Source: Bugula neritina (Eukaryota > Bryozoa > Gymnolaemata > Cheilostomatida > Bugulidae). From it: 64,000 nucleotides of DNA. Under the pieces are notes generated by a model. It was not told where the DNA came from. It saw only the letters and a program-made list of their open reading frames with translations, and searched no databases. The DNA lies in the NCBI GenBank assembly GCA_964035545.1, contig OZ037766.1, positions 26,502,343 through 26,566,342 on the forward strand, given 5' to 3'. This document shows, piece after piece, positions 21,291-33,200 of the stretch (position 1 is its first letter; each line of letters begins with the position of its first letter). The position numbers and the translations under genes are program-made.

Positions 21291-24200
21291 ATGAATGAGA
21301 CACCAGCAAAAATTGACAAAGCTCAGTTATGCAGACAAGAACGAGTTGATGGAAAAATCAGTGACGTGGGAACAAAGCATGAAGAAGAACCGAATAAAGA
21401 TAAACTAACTAGGCATGGCAGCCCAACAAAGGAGAGATCAAAAAATGGAGAGAATTTCATTAAAGACCGACTGACGGTGGCGAGCTCTAAGAGAGAACCG
21501 ATGTGCGGCCATTGCTTTGAGAAATATTCCAACATGTCTGAGCCGAGAAAGCTCCCGTGTGCTCACATCTTCTGCATGCCTTGCATCAAACTGGATGTCC
21601 AAAGAACGCATGCGCTCAGGTGCCCAACTTGCAAGTAGGTGTTTGTCTATTGCATTCTATTTATAGTGCTATTAGACAAAGCTAAATAAGCTTCACTATA
21701 TACATATATACAATATTCTTTACTGGAGTTGTCAGGGTTTACATTGCTCTGTATCAAACTTGCACTAATTGAGTGTGAATGCTTGACCACCACTGAACAG
21801 TTAGTAGTTTTGATCTGCTGCATGTATTAACAGAAAACTCATGTTTCCATAAATATATATTTTCATAATGACAAGTAATGCAATATGCAAACAAGAATTT
21901 TATACAAAAGAAATTCTATTTAGTGTGACATATGAAGTTGCAACTCAAAAATTAAAACAAATTTGAAAAAATACTGCAGACAATGTAAGCTAAATAATGC
22001 AGCTCATGAATTACAGACTTTGAAATCTTTGGAAAATTTTTACATTCCTTTAATCCCAGTGTTGTGAAAGCAAATTTGCTGAATGATAATTAATTTGTAG
22101 TTACTTATAATGTTCAGCCTTGTCTAATATTTAATATCTACACTCTATCATGTCTGCAATTTAAATTAAAACTGTTAGCAGATTCTGCTAACTCATATAC
22201 TACATTATATTTATGTATACTAAAACATGCATTTGAAAATTTCAAAGTAATGTATCACTTTTATTTTCAGATGTGAATACATATTACGTTGCATATTTCT
22301 ATTAAACCTGTTTTAAAATTCTTGTCCTATGTAGCTACACTTCAAATTTTCAACCCTGTCACATCACATCAACTGTAGACTCTGTACCAGGTAATGGCTA
22401 ATACAACTGTAGCTATTAGACAGTCTTGCAAACCTCCCCCTCCATCACATAAACTATAATAAATTAGAGAACAGTTGGCTTTGAAATTGAATAGTTTCCT
22501 AATGAGGCTCAGCAAATTCAATGAAATAGAAAAGCTACTAATTCATGACAGTTATGAATTATACAATATTTTAAAAGCATAAGATTCTAAACAGTTTGTT
22601 TATTTTTGCTCTAAACATTTATTATTTACAAACATATTTAGTACTTTGCTTAAAATCAGAAAAAGTTTAAAAATATCATCAGCCAATAACTAAAGACCTT
22701 GGCCTGGTTGTATTTTTAGAGATTTAATTTAATTTATTTTATACCATGAAGGAAATGAAGTTTAATTCTCACATATATTGTTTTGCTAGAGAAGATCACA
22801 GTCATATAAACATATACGACCTTCCTAAAATAGTCAGACTAGTAACTCCTACTATCACTCACTTGGAAAAGCTTCCAGAAACTAATGAAGAAGATGATGA
22901 GGAAATGCCAGTCAGCCAGTTGTGTGACGTCTGCACAAAGGAAGCAAAAGAAGCCATTTCCTTCTGCATTGAATGCAGCAAGAAGATGTGCGATAAGCAC
23001 TTAGAGGTTAGTTTAATTTAATACATATCTTTCCTGTGCCAACTGACAATACTGATGAAATGCTATCTAATAAGAACCTCAATTTGAATCCTTGTATACC
23101 AAAATTGTAAATGTTGAAAAATGTTGAAATACTCAATAAGAGTTAGTTTTTCGTATATACAGCTATAACTACAAGAAAGCTACAAGCTTGTAGCCTTTGT
23201 TTTATTAAAATTCAAGTATTGCATACTGCGTCATGCTTAACTATTTAAATTAGCTGTTCTCTAGCACAAGTGCTTCTAGAAAGAAATTGGCATTAAAACT
23301 TACTAAAGAAATTAACTATCATATTAAAAAGTTCTGTTAATTTTATACATGCATGTATTCATAATGCATAACGGACTTTGGAGCCAGTAAAAAACGCAAT
23401 TGTAATTTATGCCTATACTTACGCTTGTAAGGCTTGAAAATCCATATTGATTTTTTGTAATATACCCTACTCATGATTCCTAATTTGAGTCAGTGTGAAC
23501 AGCCTGAGGAAACAGGTGCAGAATTTTATTTTTCCAACTAGCATAAGTTCTAGAGAAACCTTTTAGGATCGGAAGTTTTCTGACTACATGAAGGAAAATA
23601 TATCACAAACGCCAAACCAAAAATGATAAACCTGAGCTAAGCGAAACCTGCATTCTTGTGTCTAATACCAACTTAGTCTTATTTTAGAGGCCTACATTAT
23701 AGTTGCAGTGACTAGAGCTAGCAGTTATATTATTAAAAACAATAATTTCATGTGGCGACTAACAATTGAATGTCATTTTGGAAAAGTCTTCAATAGTATT
23801 TCTATTAGTCGCCATAGATGCAAATAATGACATTATTTTTCTGAATCTGGTACCTGAAAACTAATATACTAGGGTGGGCGTCAAACAAACTGTTGGCTAT
23901 TAGCGATGACTGAAAACTAAAACAAATAGAAAAGTCATTATACAGTTTTTAATGCTGTAATTGCAAATAGTATAGACTGTTTATGGGTGTCGTTTGGAAT
24001 TTTAATCAATTTATCAAATAGAAATTATTTAATGCACTAACGAAAGTGTTTTTCTTGTAAAAAGGAAGTATGCATCAACAATATTTAGCATATGAGTTGA
24101 AAAACAACGAATTCACACGGTTTAGTTTGTATGTCATGCAAGCTAATGTTAGTTGCCAATACATTGTTTTCATGCCACTTTGTAAAAAACTAATGATTGG

Positions 24201-27200
24201 TAAAAAGTGTTTTTTTGGAATTTTAATGAATATATTAATTGAAAATCAATCAATACCATGGCTAATGAAGTAGAATGCTATGTAAGAATAGAAAGAGTAG
24301 GTGGGATTTAGCATATGAAGTTGGATTCACACAACTCAGTTAAGTCTTCTAAAAATAACTAGCTGCTAAAAATACTCAATTGTATGAAAAAATTGGTGGA
24401 AAAATTATTCAATGTTCTCAAATTTAGCAGAGAAAGCTAATGAATGCCAATTTATAGGTTCCCTATAATATAGCAAAGTCCAGAATGTTTTGTAAGATTA
24501 AACTCATAGGTTGGTGTCATCTGATTTCAGCAGCTAGCACTTCTGCAAGTAATAGCAGTACTGGCTTAGTAAACACAAGGTCTGCGGTTTAAATTGGAGA
24601 TGTTAGGAAGGGCATTTAGTCATATATAGAAAGCACATAAATAGAAAACAAAAAGCACTAGAGAAAACAAGTCTTTAGCCCTCTAAAAACCTCTTTTCCC
24701 GGATGGCGTTTCTGCAGGAGCAAGTATTAACATTGATCCAGAATTGTTGGTAGCGCCAAGATATAACCTTGAATGAATAATTGTGTGATTTCACCTAAAC
24801 ATGATTACACATAGCATGACAATGGGCCAATATAAGGGAAAATATTTGATCTAAATGAAGCAAAGTTTTTGCATATATGCAAATAACTCAACCAAGTTCG
24901 TAAGGTTTCCTTTCATCTTCCACATTAGACTTTTTGTTCTGAACACAGCTTCTAATTAAAGATTCCTCCTAATTATTTCAAGTAAAATGTTTCACAAAAA
25001 TAATCAAAATACTTCAATCGAATGAACATTGTAATCAAAGAAGTTATAGCCACATTTTCTTGATTCTAGTTCCACGACGAATACCAGAATACATTCACAA
25101 AGAAGTCTCACAACGTGATCAGTGTTGAGGTGTACAGGTCATTTCCTGCCAAATATGAAATAAAGAGATGCCCTGACCACACAGACAGACCGTTGAAGAG
25201 GGCGTGTGAGAGTTGCTACAGGACGTTCTGTGATAGGTGTGACGTAAAGAAGAAATGCCATGTGTTAGGTAAGGTGTCTTCTGCAAACAACTTTAGTCTG
25301 GCTTGCTGGGCATTTGCTAGGAGTTGAATCATTGAAATAATACACATACATGCAGTTTCATGGTGCTTTGCTATTTAGATACTCTTTGTTATACAATATT
25401 GCTTTAGTTTTCAGCTATTGTGCTATTTGTTGTCTTGGTAAGATGACTTTAAAGTTATAAAGAGCAGAAATAGGCAGTTTTAGATTTAAATTTTAGTTGA
25501 GTTGTTATAAATATTGAAGCTGATACTACTGCATGCTACAGCCTTACTGCTGAGCAGGTGAAGTTGAAAGCCTCACCATGTGGTAGGCTATGATATACAT
25601 GTGTGCGTAGCCTTTTAAAAAGTTATTAACTTGACACATGATATGTAAATTTGTAATTTAAACAATGCAATGAGTTTTGACAAGTGTTTAAAATTTGACT
25701 TGGAACCGATTTTTATGCAACTGTTGATGGAGGGAGAGCATGAACTTTTCTCTCATCTAAAAGAAACAGTCGATCATGTAATCATTTATCTGCATGTATA
25801 TAAAACTTTTAATACAATCTTAAATGACATTCTACCAACTATGAATCAAAGCTTGTTTAGTACCATAATAGTAGAGCATATATTGAAGTTTTTAGAATGC
25901 ATGAGGGTCTATAGGTAAAATTTTAAAACAAGCATAGAGAGTAAAATAAGGAGTAGTGGTGGTCTATGGAGTTATAGCGCTGGCTTAGTAAACACGAGGT
26001 CAATGGTAAGAATCTCAGCAAAGGTCATTGATGATTTTAGGACAGGTATCCAGTTATAATTTCCCTTTACCACAATCAAAAAGATGTCCCAATATTGCTT
26101 AAAAAAACTTCCATCATGAATTCTCATAGGGATGACAGCTATTAACCTGCCTAGGTTTATGAAAAGCAAAACTAGCAATAATATTTGCCTTATAAAATTT
26201 TTAATACTGCTAATATTCAAGTAACTGAGTAAATCTAATAGACTGTGTCTTGCTTCAGGGAAAGCACACGAGCTGACATCACTGGACGAATTAGGGAGGA
26301 GGTTTAAAGAAAAGATGAATGCAATGATAAGAAGTTTGGCTGATAAATTGACAGACATTAGCAACATTGAGAAGAAGACGTATGGAGAGTTAGCAGATCT
26401 TAAAGAGACAGTTCTGCACATGTCAGAGGAAGTAGACAGAGTTGTTAACGAACAGGTTCATCATCTATACTTGACTCCGTTCACTTTTCACAAGATACAG
26501 TTTGTTAGAATTGCTAAAATTTATTACAATAATCATATATAACTTGAAGAAAATCAAACTTAAGAATTTATTTCAGTATGTATACACTTAAGCCTTATAG
26601 ACCCAGTATCTTCATATTTCTTTGTAGCAAAATAAATCGAACGAATTCCGACAGTATTAACTTAAATTAAACTTGATGGGGGACCAATTCTAGTGCATCG
26701 GTTTAGATTTCATACCATGTACAAAGCTCCATATCTATACAAAGTCAATATGTATAAACCTAATTCTACTCAAATTTTCAAAAGTAATATGGTTTCTCAT
26801 AACACACTTTTATACAATGCATATAATTATTGTTATACTAGTACTACTCTTGTCTAGTATTTATACTGTAGTTATAGAAATATAGGTACGTATATAATCT
26901 TATAGATATCAGTGATCAGACGCAAGGCAGAGGTGTTAAAGACAGAGATTCACATGTATGAAGTTGAGGGTATAACGCAGGTGGAGAAGTTCATCACAGG
27001 GTTGTTTAAGAAGAAGCAGTGCATTGAAACTCTCCACAACTTGACAGATGAGCTGCTGTCACAGAGTCACGATGCTGACATTCTCAAAGAGTACAGACAG
27101 AAGTCGGACGAGGTTGAGACGGCTCTTGGCATTGACATTGGAACGTGTCAGTTTCCTTTCAAGAGAATGCTAATCAGAATGGGTGAGAAAGTATTAACAT

Positions 27201-28818
27201 AAGGTTTACAGTTTCTTTATATACTTAGAAATTACAGCAGCTAGCTTATATTTATGTTACACATGAAAATCTTTTAATATATGAATTGTCAAAAAGATAG
27301 CATATTTTTAAAATCTCAACTGAAAAAAACTAAATTGTTCAAAATAATTTCATTATATGCTTCTGTAGGTGACTTCAAAGACATAGAGCTACAGCTGCGT
27401 GACTCAGCGCCATCGACTATGAAGTTTAGAATGAAGGAGAAGAAGTCAACGAGAGTGTGCTCCACCATCAGCTGGACTAATAACAAGAACTTGCTGTGTG
27501 GCAGGGACGAGTGTTTAGAAGTGCGCTACGGTGCTAGTGTAGAAGTCATGAGTAGCTTGAAGACATCAAGTGTGAACGGCGTTGCGCTCCACAAGCTAGG
27601 CCTACTTGCACTATACTGGAAGGATGGAAAGAATTACATCATTCTGTATTCCCCGGAACTGGAGTTTTTAAAACTTTTTGGTGAATTCTTTAGAACTACA
27701 GACAAGTTCTCCCACCTGGCATGTTCAGAGAAGTATGTGGCTGCCGTTGACCCAGATAATCGTCAGTTGAAGGTGTTTAGTGGAGACGGACAGCATCTGT
27801 ATGACATGAAGCTGATGGGAACCATGCGACCTTGGGGCGTGCACTTCTTGCATGACGGCTGCGTGCTCGTTACCGACCTGATGGCGGGATGTCTGAAGAA
27901 ATATGCGATGCGGGCAGGAAGTAGCGAGCCTGTGTGGGTGTGCAGAGACTTATTGTCACCTGTCGGAATATCAACTAACCATGATGGGCTCATTTTTGTG
28001 TCTAGCTTTAGCGCTAAGAAGATTTACATTATATCTCAACAAGGTAAGACAATTCTTGAGAAAGTAAATGTACATTGTAACAAATAAGAGTTGCTCACAT
28101 TAGATACAAATATCATTTAATGATAGAGTATCAAGTCCAAATTAATGCTATCACGCAACATATAAGCCTTTCAGTGCAAAATGGTAATGTACATGTACAT
28201 ATATAGTAAGATATTATAGTTATTACTGTATCAACTACATTCAATAAATACTAATAGTAAATTGTCCTTGGAGTTTTAGTATAAAGTTAGTTTGCACAAA
28301 ACAAAACAACTGTGGGAATTTTCCTTTTAATTAGCTTTAACATAACCATCTCATTGCTAAAGCTCATAGTACTAGACCTAAGTTTAATGAATGATTATAT
28401 TTCTATTATGAGCCTATAATGACATAGGCGGGTTACAACCTACAAATTAGAATGTAGCCAAGTTTTCAAGTGCAATTTTGCACATGGCAACTTGGCTACA
28501 TTTTAATTTATAAGTTATAACCCACCCATGTTCTATGTCATTATAGACCCACATAATTAATCATTAATTAGTACCATTAGCTTTGCAATACAATTATTAT
28601 AATGGAGTTGATTAAAAGACAAAGTCAATTGTTTTGTTTCTATCATCACCAACTTTATATTAATTGCAGGAGTTTTGCTGAAAGAGTTGACAAATCAGAA
28701 GTTAATGAATATAAAGGAGGTGTATGACATTTCCGTGGTTGAAGATCAAATTGCATTAGCGTGTGGGCAAGATGGAGTTGTCTGCTTCCAGATGATGTTT
28801 GATGCTCTGGTAAAGTAA
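21291..28818 (+). CDS. TRIM-like RING/B-box/coiled-coil/NHL-like protein, copy C (complete)
   Basis: Exons 21291-21634 (ATG; RING), 22790-23006 (B-box 1), 25070-25268 (B-box 2), 26259-26455 and 26906-27182 (coiled coil), 27369-28043 and 28670-28818 (NHL-like propeller, stop TAA). Frame is kept at every join: 2058 bases, 685 aa. The RING ligands are C72, C75, C90, H92, C95, C98, C111 and C114, preceded by a 70-residue lysine- and glutamate-rich leader that copy B lacks. B-box 1 is preceded by an acidic stretch (NEEDDEE). B-box 2 contains CESCYRTFCDRCD. The family role is ubiquitin E3 ligase with a propeller that recognises protein or RNA; I infer no specific target. The last intron holds the hairpin element at 28385. 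Confidence 0.9.
24550..24715 (+). mobile_element. SINE, decayed copy
   Basis: CTGGCTTAGTAAACACAAGG, then GATGTTAGGAAGGGCATTTA, then TTAGCCCTCTAAAAACCTCT correspond in order to the SINE at 8021. Intron of TRIM copy C. Confidence 0.55.
25950..26160 (+). mobile_element. SINE, copy with clear tRNA-like head
   Basis: GTGGTCTATGGAGTTATAGC and GCTGGCTTAGTAAACACGAG form the tRNA-like head. GGACAGGTATCCAGTTATAA is the core, and TTCTCATAGGGATGACAGCT matches the tail of the 8021 copy. It ends about 100 bp before the coiled-coil exon of TRIM copy C. Confidence 0.65.
28385..28572. mobile_element. Hairpin (MITE-like) element of about 188 bp
   Basis: Nearly the whole length is an imperfect inverted repeat. 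CTATAATGACATAG, GGGTTA and AATGTAGCCAAGTT on the left recur inverted on the right around a short loop (GTGCAATTTTGCAC). It sits in the last intron of TRIM copy C. Confidence 0.7.
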
Positions 28819-30255
28819 ACGTATCCTGTGTGCACCACCAGCTAGGTTGATTCTTGTCATGGGTCTTATTACTGATATATTTCTATAGATTTCGCCCGCT
28901 AAGCTTACTGGTTGTATGCGGAGTGATTCATTGACCTTTAACCCTTTGATTTTATTTGCAGTTTATATTGTTTTTTATATTTTATTTTATGTTGTATGTA
29001 GTTCGCTTCTAACAACAGTGCTTTCAAAATATCTGATATATTTTGCCTCATATGTTTTTTATTGATTTTCTATTTGAGAGTTTTTGCTATCATTTGGTAG
29101 TTTAATTTAAAGTAACAGAGTTATGATCAGTATAAGAATATTTAGTTTATCATAATTATGAAAAAGTAAAGCTGTTTCAAAAATATTATACTGTTTAATT
29201 ATAAATGATACTTTATTTGGGCTTAAATGTAGTATGTAGTTTTGTTAATACATTATACATATAATACATACTAATTTTACACACGCGAGTTCACTAAATT
29301 CAGTGAGCTTAAAACTAATTTTATGGTTGTACTGAAAATCTTCATATGCATGCAAGGTATTTGTTAGAAATTTACTTTAATTGAAGTATACTGAATAAAA
29401 CTCTATCAAATTACTGAACACAGGTGTTTCCTATAAGCAGTATAGTATAAACTACACATTACAATAAAATGTTACTGATAACATTTTGCCTCTAACTTCT
29501 AGCCAAACTTTCCTCCAACTAAAACCTGCTTAGTTTATGTATATGGCCAATATGTCCGAAATTGCTGTGAATTAACCACAAACTTTGGAAGATACCTGGA
29601 TATAGATAGATTCCCCACAGATAACATTTTAATTTGCATTAATTTTTTTAAAGTGCTATAACATAATGTGACAACTCCAATTTCTCCGATAATCTATAGT
29701 TGAGTTAACCACATACATTGTAGCGGAGTAGGTACAGTAAGTAGTCTGTATATTTATGTTACCCTCAAGGGAAGGGATTTTCCAGCAAGATAACAACATA
29801 ATATTTCATAGTAAAGAGGTACAGCAAATTAAATTATTGGATATATGCAAAGGATAAATGAATTCTTAGCAATTAGTCTGAACAATAGCTAGTTCAAACC
29901 AGGTGAGCCAGTTCACCCAAGAAATCCCACTCTTACAGCTGAGACAATATAGCAGAGGAACTTATGGTTGGAGTAAGAGAACTAGAGGTCACATACGGCA
30001 TTACTGATGTGCATTATTTACTAAGTCAAATAATGTTTGTTAAGTCAAAATAGGACGTGTACAGTGGTGTGACAGAATTTATTTTATACAAAAATATGAC
30101 ATCATAGAAACAAGTTAGATACACCATTTCTATCAATACTCAAAATTCTTCAAGTCACCTAAAAACCAACTAAATCAAACAATGCTAGCGGTAAACATTT
30201 CAGTAAAGCAAGAATAGTAATTCGAGTAGATGTTAACAATGATTAATAGTGTTTA
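28819..30255. other. Intergenic region, TRIM copy C to NDUFA2
   Basis: AT-rich; no exon or structured repeat found. It holds the convergent 3' ends of copy C (+) and NDUFA2 (-). TTTATT at 30078 could be the NDUFA2 polyadenylation signal read on the minus strand. Confidence 0.55.
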
Positions 30256-33200
30256 TCATTTCAGTGACAATTCTTCTATGTGTTTGAGTACTTGATCACT
30301 GGTCTTATCTGATACCAGCACTGATGCTTCCTCACCAAACTCTATAACAGACACAACATGTTGACATATGTAGATATAGACAACAGGCTAAGGTAGATAG
30401 AGACAACAGGCTAAGGTAGATATAGACAACAGGCTAAGGTAGATATAGGCAACAGGCTAAGGTAGATATAGACAACAGGCTAAGGTAGATAGAGACAACA
30501 GGCTAAGGTAGATATAGGCAACAGGCTAAGGTAGATATAGACAACAGGCTAAGGTAGATATAGACAACAGGCTAAGGTAGATATAGACAACAGGCTAAGG
30601 CAGATATAGACAACAGGCTAAGGTAGATAGAGACAACGGGCTAAGGTAGATATAGACAACAGGCTAAGGTAGATAGAGACAACAGGCTAAGGTAGATATA
30701 GACAACAGGCTAATAACATAATAAAAGCAAATAAACATTTATTACAGCAGCATTTTACATAATCGGTTGACAGATTTCAAGTAGAGCTTACAAAATAACT
30801 TATGATTTTTATAAACAAAAAATAATAATACAACATTTGCAATTTCAAGACAAAGAATTGAGTACCAAACCGGCAACTATGCATTAAAAAGCACAAGAAA
30901 CACAAAGAGTGATAATGGAGTAGATGTTTTGCACCAATTCCTTAGTCAGCACATGACTATAATATAAAACTACATCACCATGGAAATAAGGATGGTTCTT
31001 GTCAATATAAACTGTAAAGCTGCAAGCCCCTGTAAACTATTACAGTGCTAAGTATGAGTGCATCCTTACCATATCGAGCCCAGATTTTAGGAGGAATACC
31101 GCTACATTCCCGTACTAATATAGGTGTGCTGGGGTTCACCTTCTTTATACTGACAAAATTTTTCTTGATGAAATCCCTACAATGAAGTCAATTTTAAAAC
31201 TTCACAGTATGGCTATACACCTGGCTCACGCAGCCACATTCAAGTAGTTATAAACTAGCAACTGCTACATGCATCAACAGTGTAACTTTGAGAGTCTTTA
31301 CAAAGAAAAAAGCAAATATAAGTCAAATACTAATAGTAATACTATACCAACTTAACCTCGCAGTCACTTACCATTACTTTTTGCAGTGCTAGTGTTGGTA
31401 GTTGTCAGTTGGAGTCACATTTACAGTCAGAGTTACTATGTCTATCATGACTAATAGTAAGTGTAACAGTGTTACTATTAGGGGTAAGTGGGGCAGTCTG
31501 GACCGTTTTTTAGTTTTTTACATGTTTTGAACACGCTATTGGTGATATGCACAATTTAACGAGAAAATATGTTAGTTTTATATGTTGTGCTATCTATGAA
31601 ACACTTAGATAATTAAACTTCTCTATTTTCTCCTCGTCACAATCAATTAAAAATGTCTTCTCAAAAGGTCCGAACTGCCCCATAGTAGGGGCAGTTTGGA
31701 CCCCCCTATGGGGCACTTTGGACCAAAAGAAACAATTTTGTTTGAACCACACAGGAATTTTTTTGTTATTTAAATGTAAGTATATTGTGCACTCTATGTA
31801 ACATACCAGCATTAAAAACATGATGTGATTGATATTTTACATATAACATGTCCATATATTCACTAAGCAATAAGCAATGTTGTTCGGATATAATAATGAA
31901 CGTAATATAATGCTTCCACTAAATTCTGTTGACTAGAACTATAGTTTGTAAGGAGTGTTGTAGACGGTAGACCTTCAATCTTGCATATACTGCGATAAAT
32001 CAATGTTGAATGTGAGCTTTTTACACGTGCGCTCAGTACCACCAGAACTTGTTGGGGTAGGTAACAGAAGCACCAGGTCGCAAATATCAACTGTAGCAAC
32101 ATCTTCTTGCACTGGTACAATAAACTGCCTGTTCCCTACGCTCTTATAGAATGATATTACAGCTGTATCTTCGTCACGTTGAATAAAGTGGACAACCCCA
32201 GGAAAATGGCGAACATTTTTCTTTCCCCTAAGTGCTGCTAACACGTAGCTTCCAACGTTCAGTTTGTCTGCCGTTATAGCTTCCACATCAGCCACCTCGT
32301 CCTCACTCGATGGGTCATCAGTATCATCATCAATTGGTATGGCAAAGTCTTCCTCACTACTGCTGCTATCTTCCTCTCTAGCAATCTTTCTCTTTTTCAA
32401 TATTGATGGTTTTTTTGTTTTTCTAGCAATCCGTTCCATTTCCTCTTTCTCAAGTTGAATCTTTGTTGGAGTGTTGGTCAGAATAGTTGTTTTTCTCTTT
32501 CTGTTGCATTGTTTGGTTTTTCTGGGTCCAGCTTTAGCAAATGGTCGTACCTGTTCCGGTGTGATAGCACTTGGGTTGTTGGTATCCGCAGAATCACTAG
32601 ATGGAGATGTCTGGCCATCAGAAGTAGTAGTTTGCTTGATAGAATTGTCAGAAACAGAGGCTACTACACCATTACATTCGACTTCATCATGGTTACTTGG
32701 TTGGGGGCGATCAGTAACATATGATGAGAGAAAATCATCATCACCAAAAGCATTGCGATCTATTGGGCAAATACCAGGCTTTCGGAATCCGCTTAAGATG
32801 TTGTTGGGTGTCATGGCTCTAGGATAAGCTAAGCTTAGCAAAGATGCCATATTGTAAATTGATAATGTTTGGCCAGGGTTACTCAAATGCCACGATGTAC
32901 AAGCTTCGTTAAAATACCGCTTCAAAGGGCCATATACTGCAATGTCCAGTGGCTGCAGTTTATGGCTGCAATGTGGTGGGAATGTTAACATCACCACTCC
33001 ACTCTCCTTGGCCAAATCTATGGCATCTATGCTTGTGTGGCTATCATGATTGTCCATCAACAGTAAGACAGGCCTATCTTTAGATGCTCTAGTATGCAGT
33101 ATGAAATGACGAAGCCACTCTATAAACAGTTCTCTTGATATCCATCCTGATTGACAAGCAGCACCTATTGAACCTACTGGAGCACCATTAAGCATGAACT

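Noticed and set aside
24070-24273. 67-codon frame in a TRIM copy C intron
   Set aside because: AT-rich composition and no counterpart in the other copies.
25670-25918. 82-codon frame in a TRIM copy C intron
   Set aside because: No splice context or paralogue counterpart, although it is open and starts with ATG.
25972-26421. 149-codon minus-strand frame
   Set aside because: It runs antisense across a SINE and the coiled-coil exon of TRIM copy C, with no family resemblance.
31190-31480. NDUFA2 first exon directly upstream of exon 2
   Set aside because: A GTAAGT-like donor exists but the preceding frames are closed. The exon at 35225-35134 matches the family and the phase.
32264-32827. Plus-strand frames opposite the transposase
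   Set aside because: Shadows of the intact transposase on the minus strand; serine-rich because the opposite strand is acidic and lysine-rich.
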